Part shown: piece after piece, positions 51,782 to 60,800 of the stretch
How positions within the stretch are numbered: position 1 is the first letter of the stretch
Layout: each line of letters opens with the position of its first letter
Source of the DNA: Bradyrhizobium sp. LTSP849
GTDB lineage: Bacteria; Pseudomonadota; Alphaproteobacteria; Rhizobiales; Xanthobacteraceae
Assembly (NCBI RefSeq): GCF_000938255.1
Contig: NZ_JYMR01000051.1
Span: 62,001 to 126,000, forward strand
DNA: 64,000 nt
Reading direction: 5' to 3'
Notes under the pieces: generated by a model
Databases searched by the model: none
The model's input: the letters and a program-made list of their open reading frames with translations, nothing else
What the model was told of the DNA's origin: nothing
Position numbers and translations under genes: made by a program

Positions 51782-52906
51782 TTACTCTGACTTTGCTTGA
51801 GCTTGCACGAATTGGGCTGGCGGGATCTGGGCTTGCGAGACTTTGGTCGGCGACACCGGTGCTGGAGCTGCCGGTGTCGGCACGTCGCGCTGGAGTGACG
51901 AGGTCTGGTCCGCCGGCTCGACCGCGGGCGCCATCGGTGGGGCCTGACTCACACCCTGCACCGTGATCTGGCCGCGGGCGGTGACGACGCCGGTCAGGGT
52001 GCGCTTGGTCTGCACGTTGAGCACGTTGACGATATCGCCCTCGGCGCCGCTTTCGATCGCCTTGCCGCGCGTGGTGAGGTAGAGGCCCGGCACCTGGTAG
52101 ATGATGGTGACATTCTGGTCGCGCTGCACGAATTCGGGCTTTGCGATGTCGGCGACGCGGATCGGCGTGCCCGCGCGCATCGGCCGGCGCAGCTGCATGC
52201 CGACAGTGCGCTCGCGCGTGGCGGCTTCGCCCGTGACTTCCGCCTTCGGCCGGCGCTCCTGCGCGACGTCGGAAGATTTCAGCATCTCGCTGCGTTCGAT
52301 GTCGCGGGTCAGGACGGCGACCTCGACGGTCTCGATCGCGGTGCCGGTGAAGCGCAGCTTGGTCGGCGTCGGATTGTTGTCGTTGCTGACCTCGAAGGCG
52401 ATGTCGAAACGGCCGCTGCGCGCGTCGTAGCGGGTCGCGACCGGCTGGAGCGTGCCGGTGTTGCCGGCGTCGAGGCGCATGTCGGAGACGCCGCGGTCGA
52501 AGGTGACGGTGATGTTGGCGGCCTCGCCGAGGCCGAAGCGACGCTCGAGCGCGGAGGCGATCGCGTTTTCGAGATCCTTGTTGGCGAGCGTGCGGGCGAG
52601 GCGGGTGACCGACACCTCCTTGATGTCGCCGGTCATCACGCCGATCACCTGCTTGGCACGCAGCACGCTCAGGACCTGGGCGACCGGCAGCGCGCCGGTG
52701 GTGCCGAGATCGGGCGAGCGGTAGACCGGGATCAGCGCGGCCGAGCCGGCATTGTCGATGAGATCGCCGACCCGCACCACGTCGGAGGTGACGGTGATGC
52801 TGGCGCGCAGCGTCGGCGCGGCGATGCCGTCGTCGGCGGCCTGCGCCGGCAGCGCCAGCACGAGCAGGGCGGAGATGGTGGCGAGCGTGGTACGGATCAT
52901 CGTCAT
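51782..52906 (-). CDS. flgA: P-ring assembly chaperone FlgA, with long C-terminal tail
   Basis: Periplasmic chaperone for FlgI. Signal peptide up to PAQAADDG, then a beta-rich N-domain and the SAF domain (VLTRDIERSEMLKSSDV, RPMRAGTPIRVADIAKPEFV, KAIESGAEGDIVNVLNVQTK). After the SAF region about 60 residues rich in Pro, Ala and Gln (PPMAPAVEPADQTSS) extend the protein beyond the usual 220-330, with no known role. ATG at 52906 or 52900; the second has better spacing from GAGG. It begins 4 bp after flgG. Confidence 0.9.
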   Translation of the reverse strand: MTMIRTTLATISALLVLALPAQAADDGIAAPTLRASITVTSDVVRVGDLIDNAGSAALIPVYRSPDLGTTGALPVAQVLSVLRAKQVIGVMTGDIKEVSVTRLARTLANKDLENAIASALERRFGLGEAANITVTFDRGVSDMRLDAGNTGTLQPVATRYDARSGRFDIAFEVSNDNNPTPTKLRFTGTAIETVEVAVLTRDIERSEMLKSSDVAQERRPKAEVTGEAATRERTVGMQLRRPMRAGTPIRVADIAKPEFVQRDQNVTIIYQVPGLYLTTRGKAIESGAEGDIVNVLNVQTKRTLTGVVTARGQITVQGVSQAPPMAPAVEPADQTSSLQRDVPTPAAPAPVSPTKVSQAQIPPAQFVQAQAKSE

Positions 52907-52910
52907 TACC

Positions 52911-53699
52911 TCAGCGGAACAACGCCGTGGTCGATTGCATCATCTGGTCTGCGGCGCTGATCACCTTGGCGTTCATCTCGTAGGCGCGCTGCGCGGCGAT
53001 CAGGTCGCTCATCTCGGAGACGACGTCGACGTTGGCCTGCTCGAGGCTGCCCTGAGTGATGCTGCCGTAGCCTTCTGCGGTTGCCGTGCCGTCCTGCGGC
53101 GGGCCCGAGGAGGGCGTCTCGGTGAACTGGTTGCTGCCGACGGGCTGGAGGCCCGCCTTGTTGATGAAGCGGGTCAGGCCGATCTGGCCGAGGATGGTCG
53201 AGGTCGACGAGCCCGGCAGCGTCACCGAGACCTGGCCTTGCACGTTGACGGTGAGGCCCGAGGCGTTGTTCGGGATCGTGATCGTGGGCTGCACCGGGTT
53301 GCCCTGCGCAGTAACGATGCGGCCCTGATTGTCCATCTGGAAGGTGCCGTCGCGGGTGTACTGGTAGGTGCCATCGGGCATCAGGATCTTGAAGAAGCCT
53401 TCGCCCGAGACCGCCGTGTCGAGATCGTTGCCGGTCTGCGACAGCGTGCCTTGCGTCATGCTGCGCGGCGTGCCGACGGTCTTGACGCCGCCGCCGATGT
53501 CGACGCCGACGGGCAGGATGGTGCCCTGGTCGGACGACTGGGCGCCGACGCGGCGGACGTGCTCGTAGATCAGGTCCTGGAACGCTGCGGTCTGCTTCTT
53601 GAAGCCGGTGGTGCGGAGGTTGGCGATGTTGTTGGAGATCACCTGAACGTTGAGTTCCTGTGCCGCCATTCCGGTCGCTGCGGTGTGAAGCGCCTGCAT
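52911..53699 (-). CDS. flgG: Flagellar distal rod protein FlgG
   Basis: A 262-residue distal rod subunit. The N-terminal rod motif (MQALHTAATGMAAQELNVQV, SNNIANLRTTGFKKQ) and the C-terminal segment (NVDVVSEMSDLIAAQRAYEM, KVISAADQMMQSTTALFR) are canonical, and the length matches E. coli FlgG (260). It follows flgF by 16 bp and precedes flgA by 4 bp. Confidence 0.96.
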   Translation of the reverse strand: MQALHTAATGMAAQELNVQVISNNIANLRTTGFKKQTAAFQDLIYEHVRRVGAQSSDQGTILPVGVDIGGGVKTVGTPRSMTQGTLSQTGNDLDTAVSGEGFFKILMPDGTYQYTRDGTFQMDNQGRIVTAQGNPVQPTITIPNNASGLTVNVQGQVSVTLPGSSTSTILGQIGLTRFINKAGLQPVGSNQFTETPSSGPPQDGTATAEGYGSITQGSLEQANVDVVSEMSDLIAAQRAYEMNAKVISAADQMMQSTTALFR

Positions 53700-53715
53700 G
53701 TCAGTTTTTCCTCAA

Positions 53716-54477
53716 TCAGGCCGGAACGTCGGCGAGTTTTTCGATCGCCGATTTGTGGAGGTCGCTTTGCTGCTGGAGCAGGTTGGCGACGGCGGTGTAG
53801 CTGCGCATGACCTCGACCATGTGGCTCATCTCGCCGACCGAATTCACGTTCGACTTCTCGATGTAGCCCTGTTGCACGGTGGACTTGGTGTCGGCCTGCT
53901 GGTTGGCCGAGCCGGCGCTGTAGAGATTGGCGCCGAGCTTGGTCAGCTTGGCCGGATCGTCGAACGACACCATGCGGACCTTGCCGCGGATCGAGTCGGT
54001 CTTTGCCGTGCCTTCGAGCACCGTGACGGTGCCGTCGGGCGCGACGTTGATGTCGTGATCGGTCGGCTGGAAGGTGATCGGGCCGCCGGTGCCGAGCACG
54101 AGGTTGCCGTCCGAGGTGACGAGCTGGCCGGTGTTGTTGAGCGAGAACTTGCCGTCGCGGGTGTAGCGTTCGCCGCCATTGGCCTGCACCGCGAAATAGG
54201 CGTTGCCGTTGATCGCCATGTCGAGCGGGTTGTTGGTCGGCTCCATCGGTCCCTGGCCGATATCGCGGTAGGTGCCGCGGTCCTGCACATAGGACACCCG
54301 GCGGTCGGAGCTGACGAAATTGTCCTCATGCGCGTTCGAGTTGAGAAACTCCTCGAACAGCGAATGGTCGGCCTTGAAGCCGTTGGTGTTAACGTTGGCG
54401 ACGTTGTTGGCGATGACATCCATCTGCCGCTCCAACGTCATTTGCCGTGACAGGCCGATCAGAAGCGCGTTCTGCAT
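53716..54477 (-). CDS. flgF: Flagellar proximal rod protein FlgF
   Basis: A 253-residue rod subunit, MQNALLIGLSRQMTLERQMD, then VIANNVANVNTNGFKADHSL, with the C-terminal SVGEMSHMVEVMRSYTAVAN. The start at 54477 is preceded by AGGGGAGATCTCC, which decides it over a longer frame. It is the first gene of the operon and lies 112 bp downstream of a sigma-54 promoter. Confidence 0.93.
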   Translation of the reverse strand: MQNALLIGLSRQMTLERQMDVIANNVANVNTNGFKADHSLFEEFLNSNAHEDNFVSSDRRVSYVQDRGTYRDIGQGPMEPTNNPLDMAINGNAYFAVQANGGERYTRDGKFSLNNTGQLVTSDGNLVLGTGGPITFQPTDHDINVAPDGTVTVLEGTAKTDSIRGKVRMVSFDDPAKLTKLGANLYSAGSANQQADTKSTVQQGYIEKSNVNSVGEMSHMVEVMRSYTAVANLLQQQSDLHKSAIEKLADVPA

Positions 54478-54589
54478 CGGAGATCTCCCCTGAGTGAGAT
54501 CCGCCACCTCGCTCTCCCAAGCGCCTTGGCCGACCCCGTGAACGAGACCATCCGGTTCTCCCAAACCATCGGGTCTCGGTGCTCTCTCA

Positions 54590-54605
54590 GCGAAAGCCGT
54601 GCCAA
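54590..54605 (-). promoter_or_regulatory. Sigma-54 promoter of flgF-flgG-flgA-flgH
   Basis: On the minus strand TTGGCACGGCTTTCGC: a perfect TTGGCACG and a GC ten bases after the GG. It is nearly identical in its -24 half to the flgI promoter. Confidence 0.8.
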
Positions 54606-54666
54606 CGCGGAAAATTACATGATTGCAACGGCTTGGCTATTTTCCCGGGAGTGCGGGCGGGAGGCA

Positions 54667-54681
54667 GAAAGGTTCTGTTAG
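54667..54681 (+). promoter_or_regulatory. Half-CtrA-like site 1 upstream of fliL
   Basis: GAAA-GGTTCTG-TTAG followed by CCAT. It is similar to the site at 54723 and shares the TTAGCCAT half with fliC3. Weak evidence. Confidence 0.3.
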
Positions 54682-54692
54682 CCATGTTTGCC

Positions 54693-54707
54693 CGGCAGAT
54701 TTTTCCT
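54693..54707. promoter_or_regulatory. CGGCA-GATTT-TTCCT element, putative FlbD/ftr-like site
   Basis: Identical over the first 11 bases to the palindrome at 44746, with the second arm decayed. It lies about 109 bp upstream of the -12 element of the flgF sigma-54 promoter. Confidence 0.4.
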
Positions 54708-54722
54708 AGTGGAAGCCCAAAC

Positions 54723-54737
54723 GAAAGGTTCCGTTAA
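54723..54737 (+). promoter_or_regulatory. Half-CtrA-like site 2 upstream of fliL
   Basis: GAAA-GGTTCCG-TTAA followed by CCAT, 126 bp before the fliL ATG. It repeats the site at 54667 with two changes. One half fits the CtrA consensus. Confidence 0.35.
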
Positions 54738-54862
54738 CCATTATTACCGTAGCGTTTGCAGGTAAGAGGAGCGCTTAGCGCCGGGGCATTTGTATCGCGT
54801 CACTGTCTGCCAGGAGGCTTCGCTCTTTCGACCCTTTTTGAGATGAGCGAGCCCGATCGACC

Positions 54863-55363
54863 ATGGCAGAGAATGAAGCGGAAGGCGGCGCAGGCGCCGA
54901 CGGCGCGGAAGCCGCTCCGCCGAAGAACAAGCTCAAGCTCATCATCATGGCCATCGGCCTGCTCGCCGTCCTCGGCGGCGGCGCTGCGACCTGGTTCTTC
55001 TTCTTCCGTCACGGCGACGACGAGCACCATGCCGAGGTCGCACCCCCGCCGAAGCCGCCGGCTTTCGTCGACGTGCCCGACATGATGGTCAACCTCGCCG
55101 GCGCGCCCGGCGAGCGCGTGCAATATCTGAAGCTTAAGATCGTGCTGGAACTCAAGGAAGAGAAGCAGATCGAGGCGATCAAGCCGACGATGCCGCGCAT
55201 CACCGATATCTTCCAGACCTATGTGCGCGAGCTTCGTTCCTCCGATCTCAACGGCTCCGCCGGCATCTTCCGCCTCAAGGAAGAGCTGACCAAGCGTGTC
55301 AACGCGGCGGTCGCGCCGGTTCAGGTCAGCGCGGTGCTGTTCAAGGAAGTCGTGATCCAGTGA
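54863..55363 (+). CDS. fliL: Flagellar basal body-associated protein FliL
   Basis: A 166-residue single-pass inner-membrane protein. The cytosolic tail is acidic and Ala-rich, the membrane helix is at about residues 25-48 (LIIMAIGLLAVLGGG) and the periplasmic stomatin-like domain follows (DVPDMMVNLAGAPGERVQYL, LKIVLELKEEKQ, closing FKEVVIQ). FliL supports stator function near the motor. It is followed 19 bp later by fliM. Confidence 0.93.
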   Translation: MAENEAEGGAGADGAEAAPPKNKLKLIIMAIGLLAVLGGGAATWFFFFRHGDDEHHAEVAPPPKPPAFVDVPDMMVNLAGAPGERVQYLKLKIVLELKEEKQIEAIKPTMPRITDIFQTYVRELRSSDLNGSAGIFRLKEELTKRVNAAVAPVQVSAVLFKEVVIQ

Positions 55364-55382
55364 GCATGGTGGGCTAGGGATC

Positions 55383-56585
55383 ATGGCAGGCAACGACCAA
55401 CCGGACCAGGATGCAATTGCCGCCCAATGGGAGGCCTCGCTCGATTCCGAGGATCCCGCGGAGGCCGCAAAGGCTGCTGCCGAAAACGAATTATCCGAGA
55501 CCATGGCCCTGCAATGGGCGGCCATGGTCGAGGACGGCAGCCGCGATCTCGGCACCGGCAAGAACTCCGGCGAGCGGGTTCTGTCGCAGGAGGAGATCGA
55601 CAATCTCCTCGGCTTCACCGTCGGCGACGTCACGCTCGACGACCATTCCGGCATTCGCGCGATCATCGATTCGGCGATGGTCTCCTACGAGCGTCTGCCG
55701 ATGCTCGAAATCGTCTTCGACCGCCTGGTGCGGTTGCTGACGACAAGCTTGCGCAATTTCACCTCCGACAACGTCGAAGTCTCGCTCGACCGCATCACCT
55801 CGGTGCGCTTCGGCGACTACATGAACTCGATCCCGCTGCCGGCCGTGCTCACGGTGTTCAAGGCCGAGGAGTGGGACAATTTCGGCATGGCGGTGGTCGA
55901 CTCCAGCCTGATCTATTCGATGATCGACGTGCTGCTCGGCGGTCGCCGCGGCGCGAGCCAGCTCCGGATCGAGGGCCGGCCCTACACCACGATCGAGACC
56001 GAGCTGGTCAAGCGGCTGGTCGAGGTGGTGCTGGCCGACGCCGAGCAGGCGTTCCGGCCGTTGTCGCCGGTGACCTTCACGATCGACCGGCTCGAGACCA
56101 ACCCGCGTTTCGCCGCGATCAGCCGTCCCGCCAATGCCGCCATCCTGGTGCGCCTGCGTATCGACATGGAAGATCGCGGCGGCAACATCGAGCTGCTGCT
56201 GCCTTACGCGACCATCGAGCCGATCCGGGCCGTTCTGCTCCAGATGTTCATGGGCGAAAAATTCGGCCGCGACACGATCTGGGAGGGCCATTTCGCCACC
56301 GAGATCAACCAGGCCGAGATCGCCGTCGATGCCGTGCTCTATGAGGCCGACATTCCGCTCAAGCAGCTGATGCGGCTGAAGGTCGGCGACACGCTGCCGC
56401 TGGACATGCGCGCTGATGCCAACGTCACCGTCCGCTGCGGCGACGTCACCCTGACCGAGGGACGGATGGGCCGGGTCGGCGACCGCGTCGCGATTCGGGT
56501 GACGAAACCCCTGCGCAAGCCAAGTACGACACTTGCGATGTTCGAGAAGGTGGACGAGCAGAACAAGATGATGGAGGCCCCATGA
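55383..56585 (+). CDS. fliM: Flagellar motor switch protein FliM with N-terminal extension
   Basis: C-ring switch protein of 400 residues. The CheY-binding-type peptide LSQEEIDNLLG, normally at the very N-terminus, is at residues 67-77 here, behind an acidic Ala-rich extension. That extension holds two similar short motifs, IAAQWEASLDS (12-22) and MALQWAAMVED (41-51). The middle domain (SVRFGDYMNSIPLPAVLTVF, DVLLGGRRGASQ) and the SpoA C-domain are normal. The end overlaps the next gene by 4 bp. Confidence 0.93.
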   Translation: MAGNDQPDQDAIAAQWEASLDSEDPAEAAKAAAENELSETMALQWAAMVEDGSRDLGTGKNSGERVLSQEEIDNLLGFTVGDVTLDDHSGIRAIIDSAMVSYERLPMLEIVFDRLVRLLTTSLRNFTSDNVEVSLDRITSVRFGDYMNSIPLPAVLTVFKAEEWDNFGMAVVDSSLIYSMIDVLLGGRRGASQLRIEGRPYTTIETELVKRLVEVVLADAEQAFRPLSPVTFTIDRLETNPRFAAISRPANAAILVRLRIDMEDRGGNIELLLPYATIEPIRAVLLQMFMGEKFGRDTIWEGHFATEINQAEIAVDAVLYEADIPLKQLMRLKVGDTLPLDMRADANVTVRCGDVTLTEGRMGRVGDRVAIRVTKPLRKPSTTLAMFEKVDEQNKMMEAP

Positions 56586-57028
56586 ACCACTCTCTAGGAA
56601 TGGCGATCGAAACGCTGGTGGCTATCCTGCTGATGCTCACGATCGGCTACTGCATCCTGCTCAACAAGCGGCTGACGCGGCTGAAGGCGGACGAGCATTC
56701 GCTGAAAGCGGTGATCGGCGAGCTGATCACCGCGACCGAGATCGCCGAGCGCGCGATCGGCGGGCTGAAGCTCGCTGTGCGCGACGTCAACGAGAATCTC
56801 GGCAGCCAGCTTGCTGCCGCCACGCAGATGTCCGAGCAGCTCTACAAGCAGCTCGGCGAAGCCGACAACGTGGTGCGCCGCCTCTCCAAGATCGCGATCG
56901 CCGCGCGTCCCGTGACGAATCCGGAAGTTGCCGCCGCGCCCGCGGCCAAGCCGTCAGCCGCGAAGGCGGTGGCGGCTGCGGCCGAGGCATTCTCCGAACG
57001 CCGAAGGTCCAACGGTCTTGCCGCATAA
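56582..57028 (+). CDS. DUF6468 flagellar-locus membrane protein
   Basis: A 148-residue protein with one N-terminal membrane helix (MAIETLVAILLMLTIGYCIL), then a coiled-coil-like region (RLTRLKADEHSLKAVIGELI, TATEIAERAIGGLKLAVRDV) and an Ala-rich tail. The pattern matches DUF6468, a family seen between fliM and motE-like genes in alphaproteobacteria. Overlap with fliM (ATGA) suggests coupling. Its role in the motor is unknown. Confidence 0.75.
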   Translation: MNHSLGMAIETLVAILLMLTIGYCILLNKRLTRLKADEHSLKAVIGELITATEIAERAIGGLKLAVRDVNENLGSQLAAATQMSEQLYKQLGEADNVVRRLSKIAIAARPVTNPEVAAAPAAKPSAAKAVAAAAEAFSERRRSNGLAA

Positions 57029-57037
57029 AGTCAGGGT

Positions 57038-57796
57038 ATGAAGTCCTTTCGTAACATCCGCGTCATTCCGGTCGTCCTGGTTGCGGTCGCAGGTCTCGCC
57101 ACGCTGAAGGTCGCGGGCCTCGTGATCAATGGCGGCTATGTCTTCGACTACCAGCCGAACACCGTGAAGAAGTCCTGGGCGCAGGAGAATCTGAACTTCC
57201 CGACCGGGCGGGAGGACCCTGACATCACCGGTTCGACCCATGGTGCGCCGGAGCCGCCGAAGCCCGCTGCTCCCGAGTCCAAGCCCGAGGGCACCATGGT
57301 CAAGGTGGAGGAGGCCCAGCCGCAGGTCTCGGCCTCGGAGCGCGCGATCCTGGAACGGTTACAGTCGCGCCGCCAGGAGATCGAGGCTCGCCAGCGCGAG
57401 ATCGACATCCGCGAGAGCCTGCTGAAGTCGGCCGAGAAGCGCATCGAGAATAAGGTCGAGGAGATGAAGGCGGTGGAATCCCGCATCTCCGCGACGCAGG
57501 CCGAGCAGAAGGCCGCCGAAGCCCAGCGCATGAAGGGCCTCATCACCACATATGAAGGCATGAAGCCGAAGGACGCCGCGCGGGTGTTCGACCGCCTCGA
57601 GATGGGCGTGCTGATCGAGATCGCCACCCAGATCGCGCCGCGAAAGATGTCCGATATCCTCGGCCTGATGTCGCCCGAGGCCGCCGAGCGGCTGACGGTC
57701 GAGATGGCGCGCCGTGCCAATGGCGGCGGGGATCAGTCCGCTTCTGCCGGCGATCTCCCCAAGATCGACGGCAAGCCAACCCAAAAGCCGAATTGA
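57038..57796 (+). CDS. motE: MotE-family periplasmic motility chaperone
   Basis: A 252-residue protein with an N-terminal membrane or signal helix (VIPVVLVAVAGLATLKVAG), a Pro-rich spacer, a long coiled coil (residues of about 95-160, SRRQEIEARQREIDIRESLL) and a C-terminal MgtE-N-like domain (MKPKDAARVFDRLEMGVLIE, APRKMSDILGLMSPEAAERL). In Sinorhizobium MotE is the chaperone of the periplasmic motility protein MotC. No motC gene is seen here, but a large exported TPR protein follows directly. It belongs to the fliL-fliM run. Confidence 0.85.
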   Translation: MKSFRNIRVIPVVLVAVAGLATLKVAGLVINGGYVFDYQPNTVKKSWAQENLNFPTGREDPDITGSTHGAPEPPKPAAPESKPEGTMVKVEEAQPQVSASERAILERLQSRRQEIEARQREIDIRESLLKSAEKRIENKVEEMKAVESRISATQAEQKAAEAQRMKGLITTYEGMKPKDAARVFDRLEMGVLIEIATQIAPRKMSDILGLMSPEAAERLTVEMARRANGGGDQSASAGDLPKIDGKPTQKPN

Positions 57797-57806
57797 GGGC
57801 TCATAC

Positions 57807-57821
57807 TTAAGAAGTCCTTAA
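57807..57821 (+). promoter_or_regulatory. Perfect CtrA-type box upstream of the large TPR gene
   Basis: TTAA-GAAGTCC-TTAA is an exact TTAA-N7-TTAA in the 60-100 bp between motE and the TPR gene, so that gene probably also has its own promoter. Confidence 0.65.
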
Positions 57822-57889
57822 TTGGCAAAATCTACAGTCGACGGCACGGGCCGGCGCCAGTGCCGGCATGGACCGCCGAACCGGAAGAA

Positions 57890-60800
57890 ATGCTGCCAAT
57901 GGCGCGAGAGGCTGCCGCTGGATTGTTGTCGCGAGCCCGCGCCCTGGCGCTGGGGTTGTCGCGCCATGTCCGCAGCGTGCCTGTGCTGGCGGCCTGCCTC
58001 CTGATCGGCCTCAGCGCCGCCCGCGCGGCCGATGCGGTCCGCGGCGAGGCGAGTTTTTCGGCCGGCGGCGGCTTTGCCCGTCTCGTGATCAAGCTCGGCG
58101 AGGACATTCCCTCCGAGGTGACGACCGCCGGCTCCATCCTCATCATCCGCTTCGACCGGCCCGTCGACGTTCCCGTCGATCGCATTCCGGAAGGCGCGCC
58201 CGATTACGTCAACTCCGCCCGGCGTGATCCCGATGGCGGCGCCATAAGGCTGTCGCTGGCGCGGCGCGTCACCGTCAACACCATGAATGCCGGCGAGCGC
58301 ACCTTCGTCGACCTGCTGCCGGAGGGCTGGAAGGGGCCGCCGCCAAGCCTGCCGATGGACGTGGTGAAAGAACTCGCCGAGCGCGCGCGCGTCGCCGAGC
58401 GGGCGCTGCGCGCCCAGCGCGCCGCGGCCGAAACCAAGAAGCGGCCGCCGATCCGCGTGCGTGCCTCGGTGCAGCCGACCTTCGTGCGCTTCGTGTTCGA
58501 GATGCCCGACGGCGTCGGTGTCTCCTCCGTGCTCAACGAGCAGAAGCTCACGCTCGCCTTCAACGCCAATCTCAGTTTCGACCTCGCAGATGCCGTCGTC
58601 GCGGCACCGCCGAACGTTGCCTCAATCAAGCAGAAGGCCGATATCGACACGACGTCGGTCGAGATATTGTTGATCGGCGATTCCGACGTGCACTCCTTCC
58701 GCGACGATAAGAACTACGTCGTCGACGTCGCCTTCCAGCCCGACAAGAGCAAGACGGCTGCAACGCCTGAAGCTGCGATCGCGAAGGCCGAATCCGGTGG
58801 TCACGGACCGGCGCGCGCTGCGGAAAAGCCGGCGGCCGCGAAGCCGAAGGACGCCCATAGCGAGATCACGCCACCAACCTCGGAGACGATCGCGCGCGAA
58901 GCTAAAATCGAGGTGAAGCCCGAAGGCAAGCCGGAAGCGCCCGCCGCAACGCCACCCGCTGAGGCACCGAAGCCGGCACCGGCAATAACCTCTACAGAAG
59001 CTCCGCATGTCACGGAAGCGTCCAAGCCCGCGCAGCCCGCAATGGAAGCCGCCGCACCTGTCGCGCCCGCCAAGCCCGTGGTGAACGAAGCGCCCAAAGA
59101 GGTCGTGAAGGAAGCTGCGAAGGAGCCGATCAAGCAAGAGCCCCAGGAAGCAGCCAAGGAAACTCCGAAGGAAACTCTCAAGGAGGCGCCCAGGGCTGCA
59201 CCTGTTGAGGCTCAAGCCGCGCCGGCGCCCGCTGCAGCCAGCGTCGACGTACGGCGCGACAGCGACGGCCTGCGCGTGACGTTCCCGCTTCAGGTCGCAA
59301 CGCCGGCGGCGGCGTTCCGCCGCGGCGACACAGTGTGGCTGGTGTTCGACTCGCAAAAGCCGATCGACCTCGAGGCGATCCGCACCAGAGGCGGCGCGAT
59401 GATCGGCGATGTCGCCCGCATGCCGCTCGAGAAGGGGCAGGCGGTGCGCATCCGTCTCACCCGTCCGCTGGTCTATTCCCTGACCAGTGAGGAGGTCGGC
59501 AAGGAGACAAACTGGCTGCTCACGCTCGCCGACAAGATCCAGGCGACGCCGCTGCCGCTGATGATGTCGCGCAACATCACCGATCCTGCGCTCGCCAATA
59601 TTGCAATCCCCTTTGCCAACCCGGGCCTCCTGCATAAGCTCACCGATCCCGATGCCGGCGACACGCTCTACGTCGTCACGGGAGGGCGGCCGGTCCGCGG
59701 CTTCATCAAGCGGCAGGACCTCGTCGATCTCTCGCTGCTCGAATCTGCGCACGGCATCGCAATCCGGCCGAACTCCGATGAGATCGGCGTCGAGGTCGGA
59801 TCCGACAAGGTCATTCTCGGCAAGAAGGGCGGCCTGACGCTTTCGCCGGTCGACGTCTCGGCCGAGCGGGCGCCGACCGCAGTGCGGCCGATCTTCAATC
59901 CCGAGGGCTGGCGCAAGGGCCAGTCGGAAGATTTCTGGACGCGCCAGAGCGATCTGATCACGGCGATCTCGGCCGTCGAGCCGGCGCAGCGCTCGCTGCC
60001 GCGGCTCGATCTCGCGCAATTCTACATGTCGCGCAGCATGTATCACGAGGCCAAGTCGGTCACCGACGTGATGCTGACCGATCCCCTCAACAAGGAGGAG
60101 AGCAGCGCGCTGATCATGCATGCGATCGCGAGCATCCTGATCGGCCGGCCGGCGCAGGGCCTGAAGGATCTCGCCAATCCCGTGATCGGCAACAGCCACG
60201 ATTCCCAGCTCTGGAAGGCGCTCGCCTATGCGCGCCAGGGCAAATGGGCCGACGCGCGCGAGAAGTTCAAGAACGTCGAGTTCGCCATCGCTTCGTTGCC
60301 GCTCGACATCCAGCGCATCGTGACGATGGACGCGATGCGCGCCTCGCTCGAGGTGAAGGACTACGCCGGCGCCTCCAAGCGCCGCGGCGAGCTCGAAGTG
60401 GTCGGCGTGTCCCCTGAGGCCGCGCCAGGCTTTGCCGTACTGCGCGGCCGGCTTGCCGAGGCGCTCGGCCACGACAAGGACGCGCTCGACGACTACAAAT
60501 TCGCGGTCGCTTCGAACGATCGGCCGGCGGCGGCCGAAGCCAAGCAGCTCGAAATCGCGCTGCGGCAGAAGCGCGACGAGATCAGCAAGGAAGACGCGCT
60601 GCGCGAGCTCGAGACGCTGTCAATGACCTGGCGTGGCGACTCGATCGAGGTCAAGACGCTCCAGATGCTGTCGCAGATGTACTCGGAGAATGGGCGCTAC
60701 CGCGACGCGCTCACGGCGGCGCGCACCGCGACCAAACTCCAGCCGAACGCAGAAGCCTCGCGCCAGGCCCAGGACCTCGCCTCCGACCTGTTCACGCAGA

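Noticed and set aside
58622..60472. 616-codon minus-strand frame opposite the TPR gene
   Set aside because: Composition is that of an antisense frame, and the plus frame is continuous over 3.8 kb with recognisable TPR helices.
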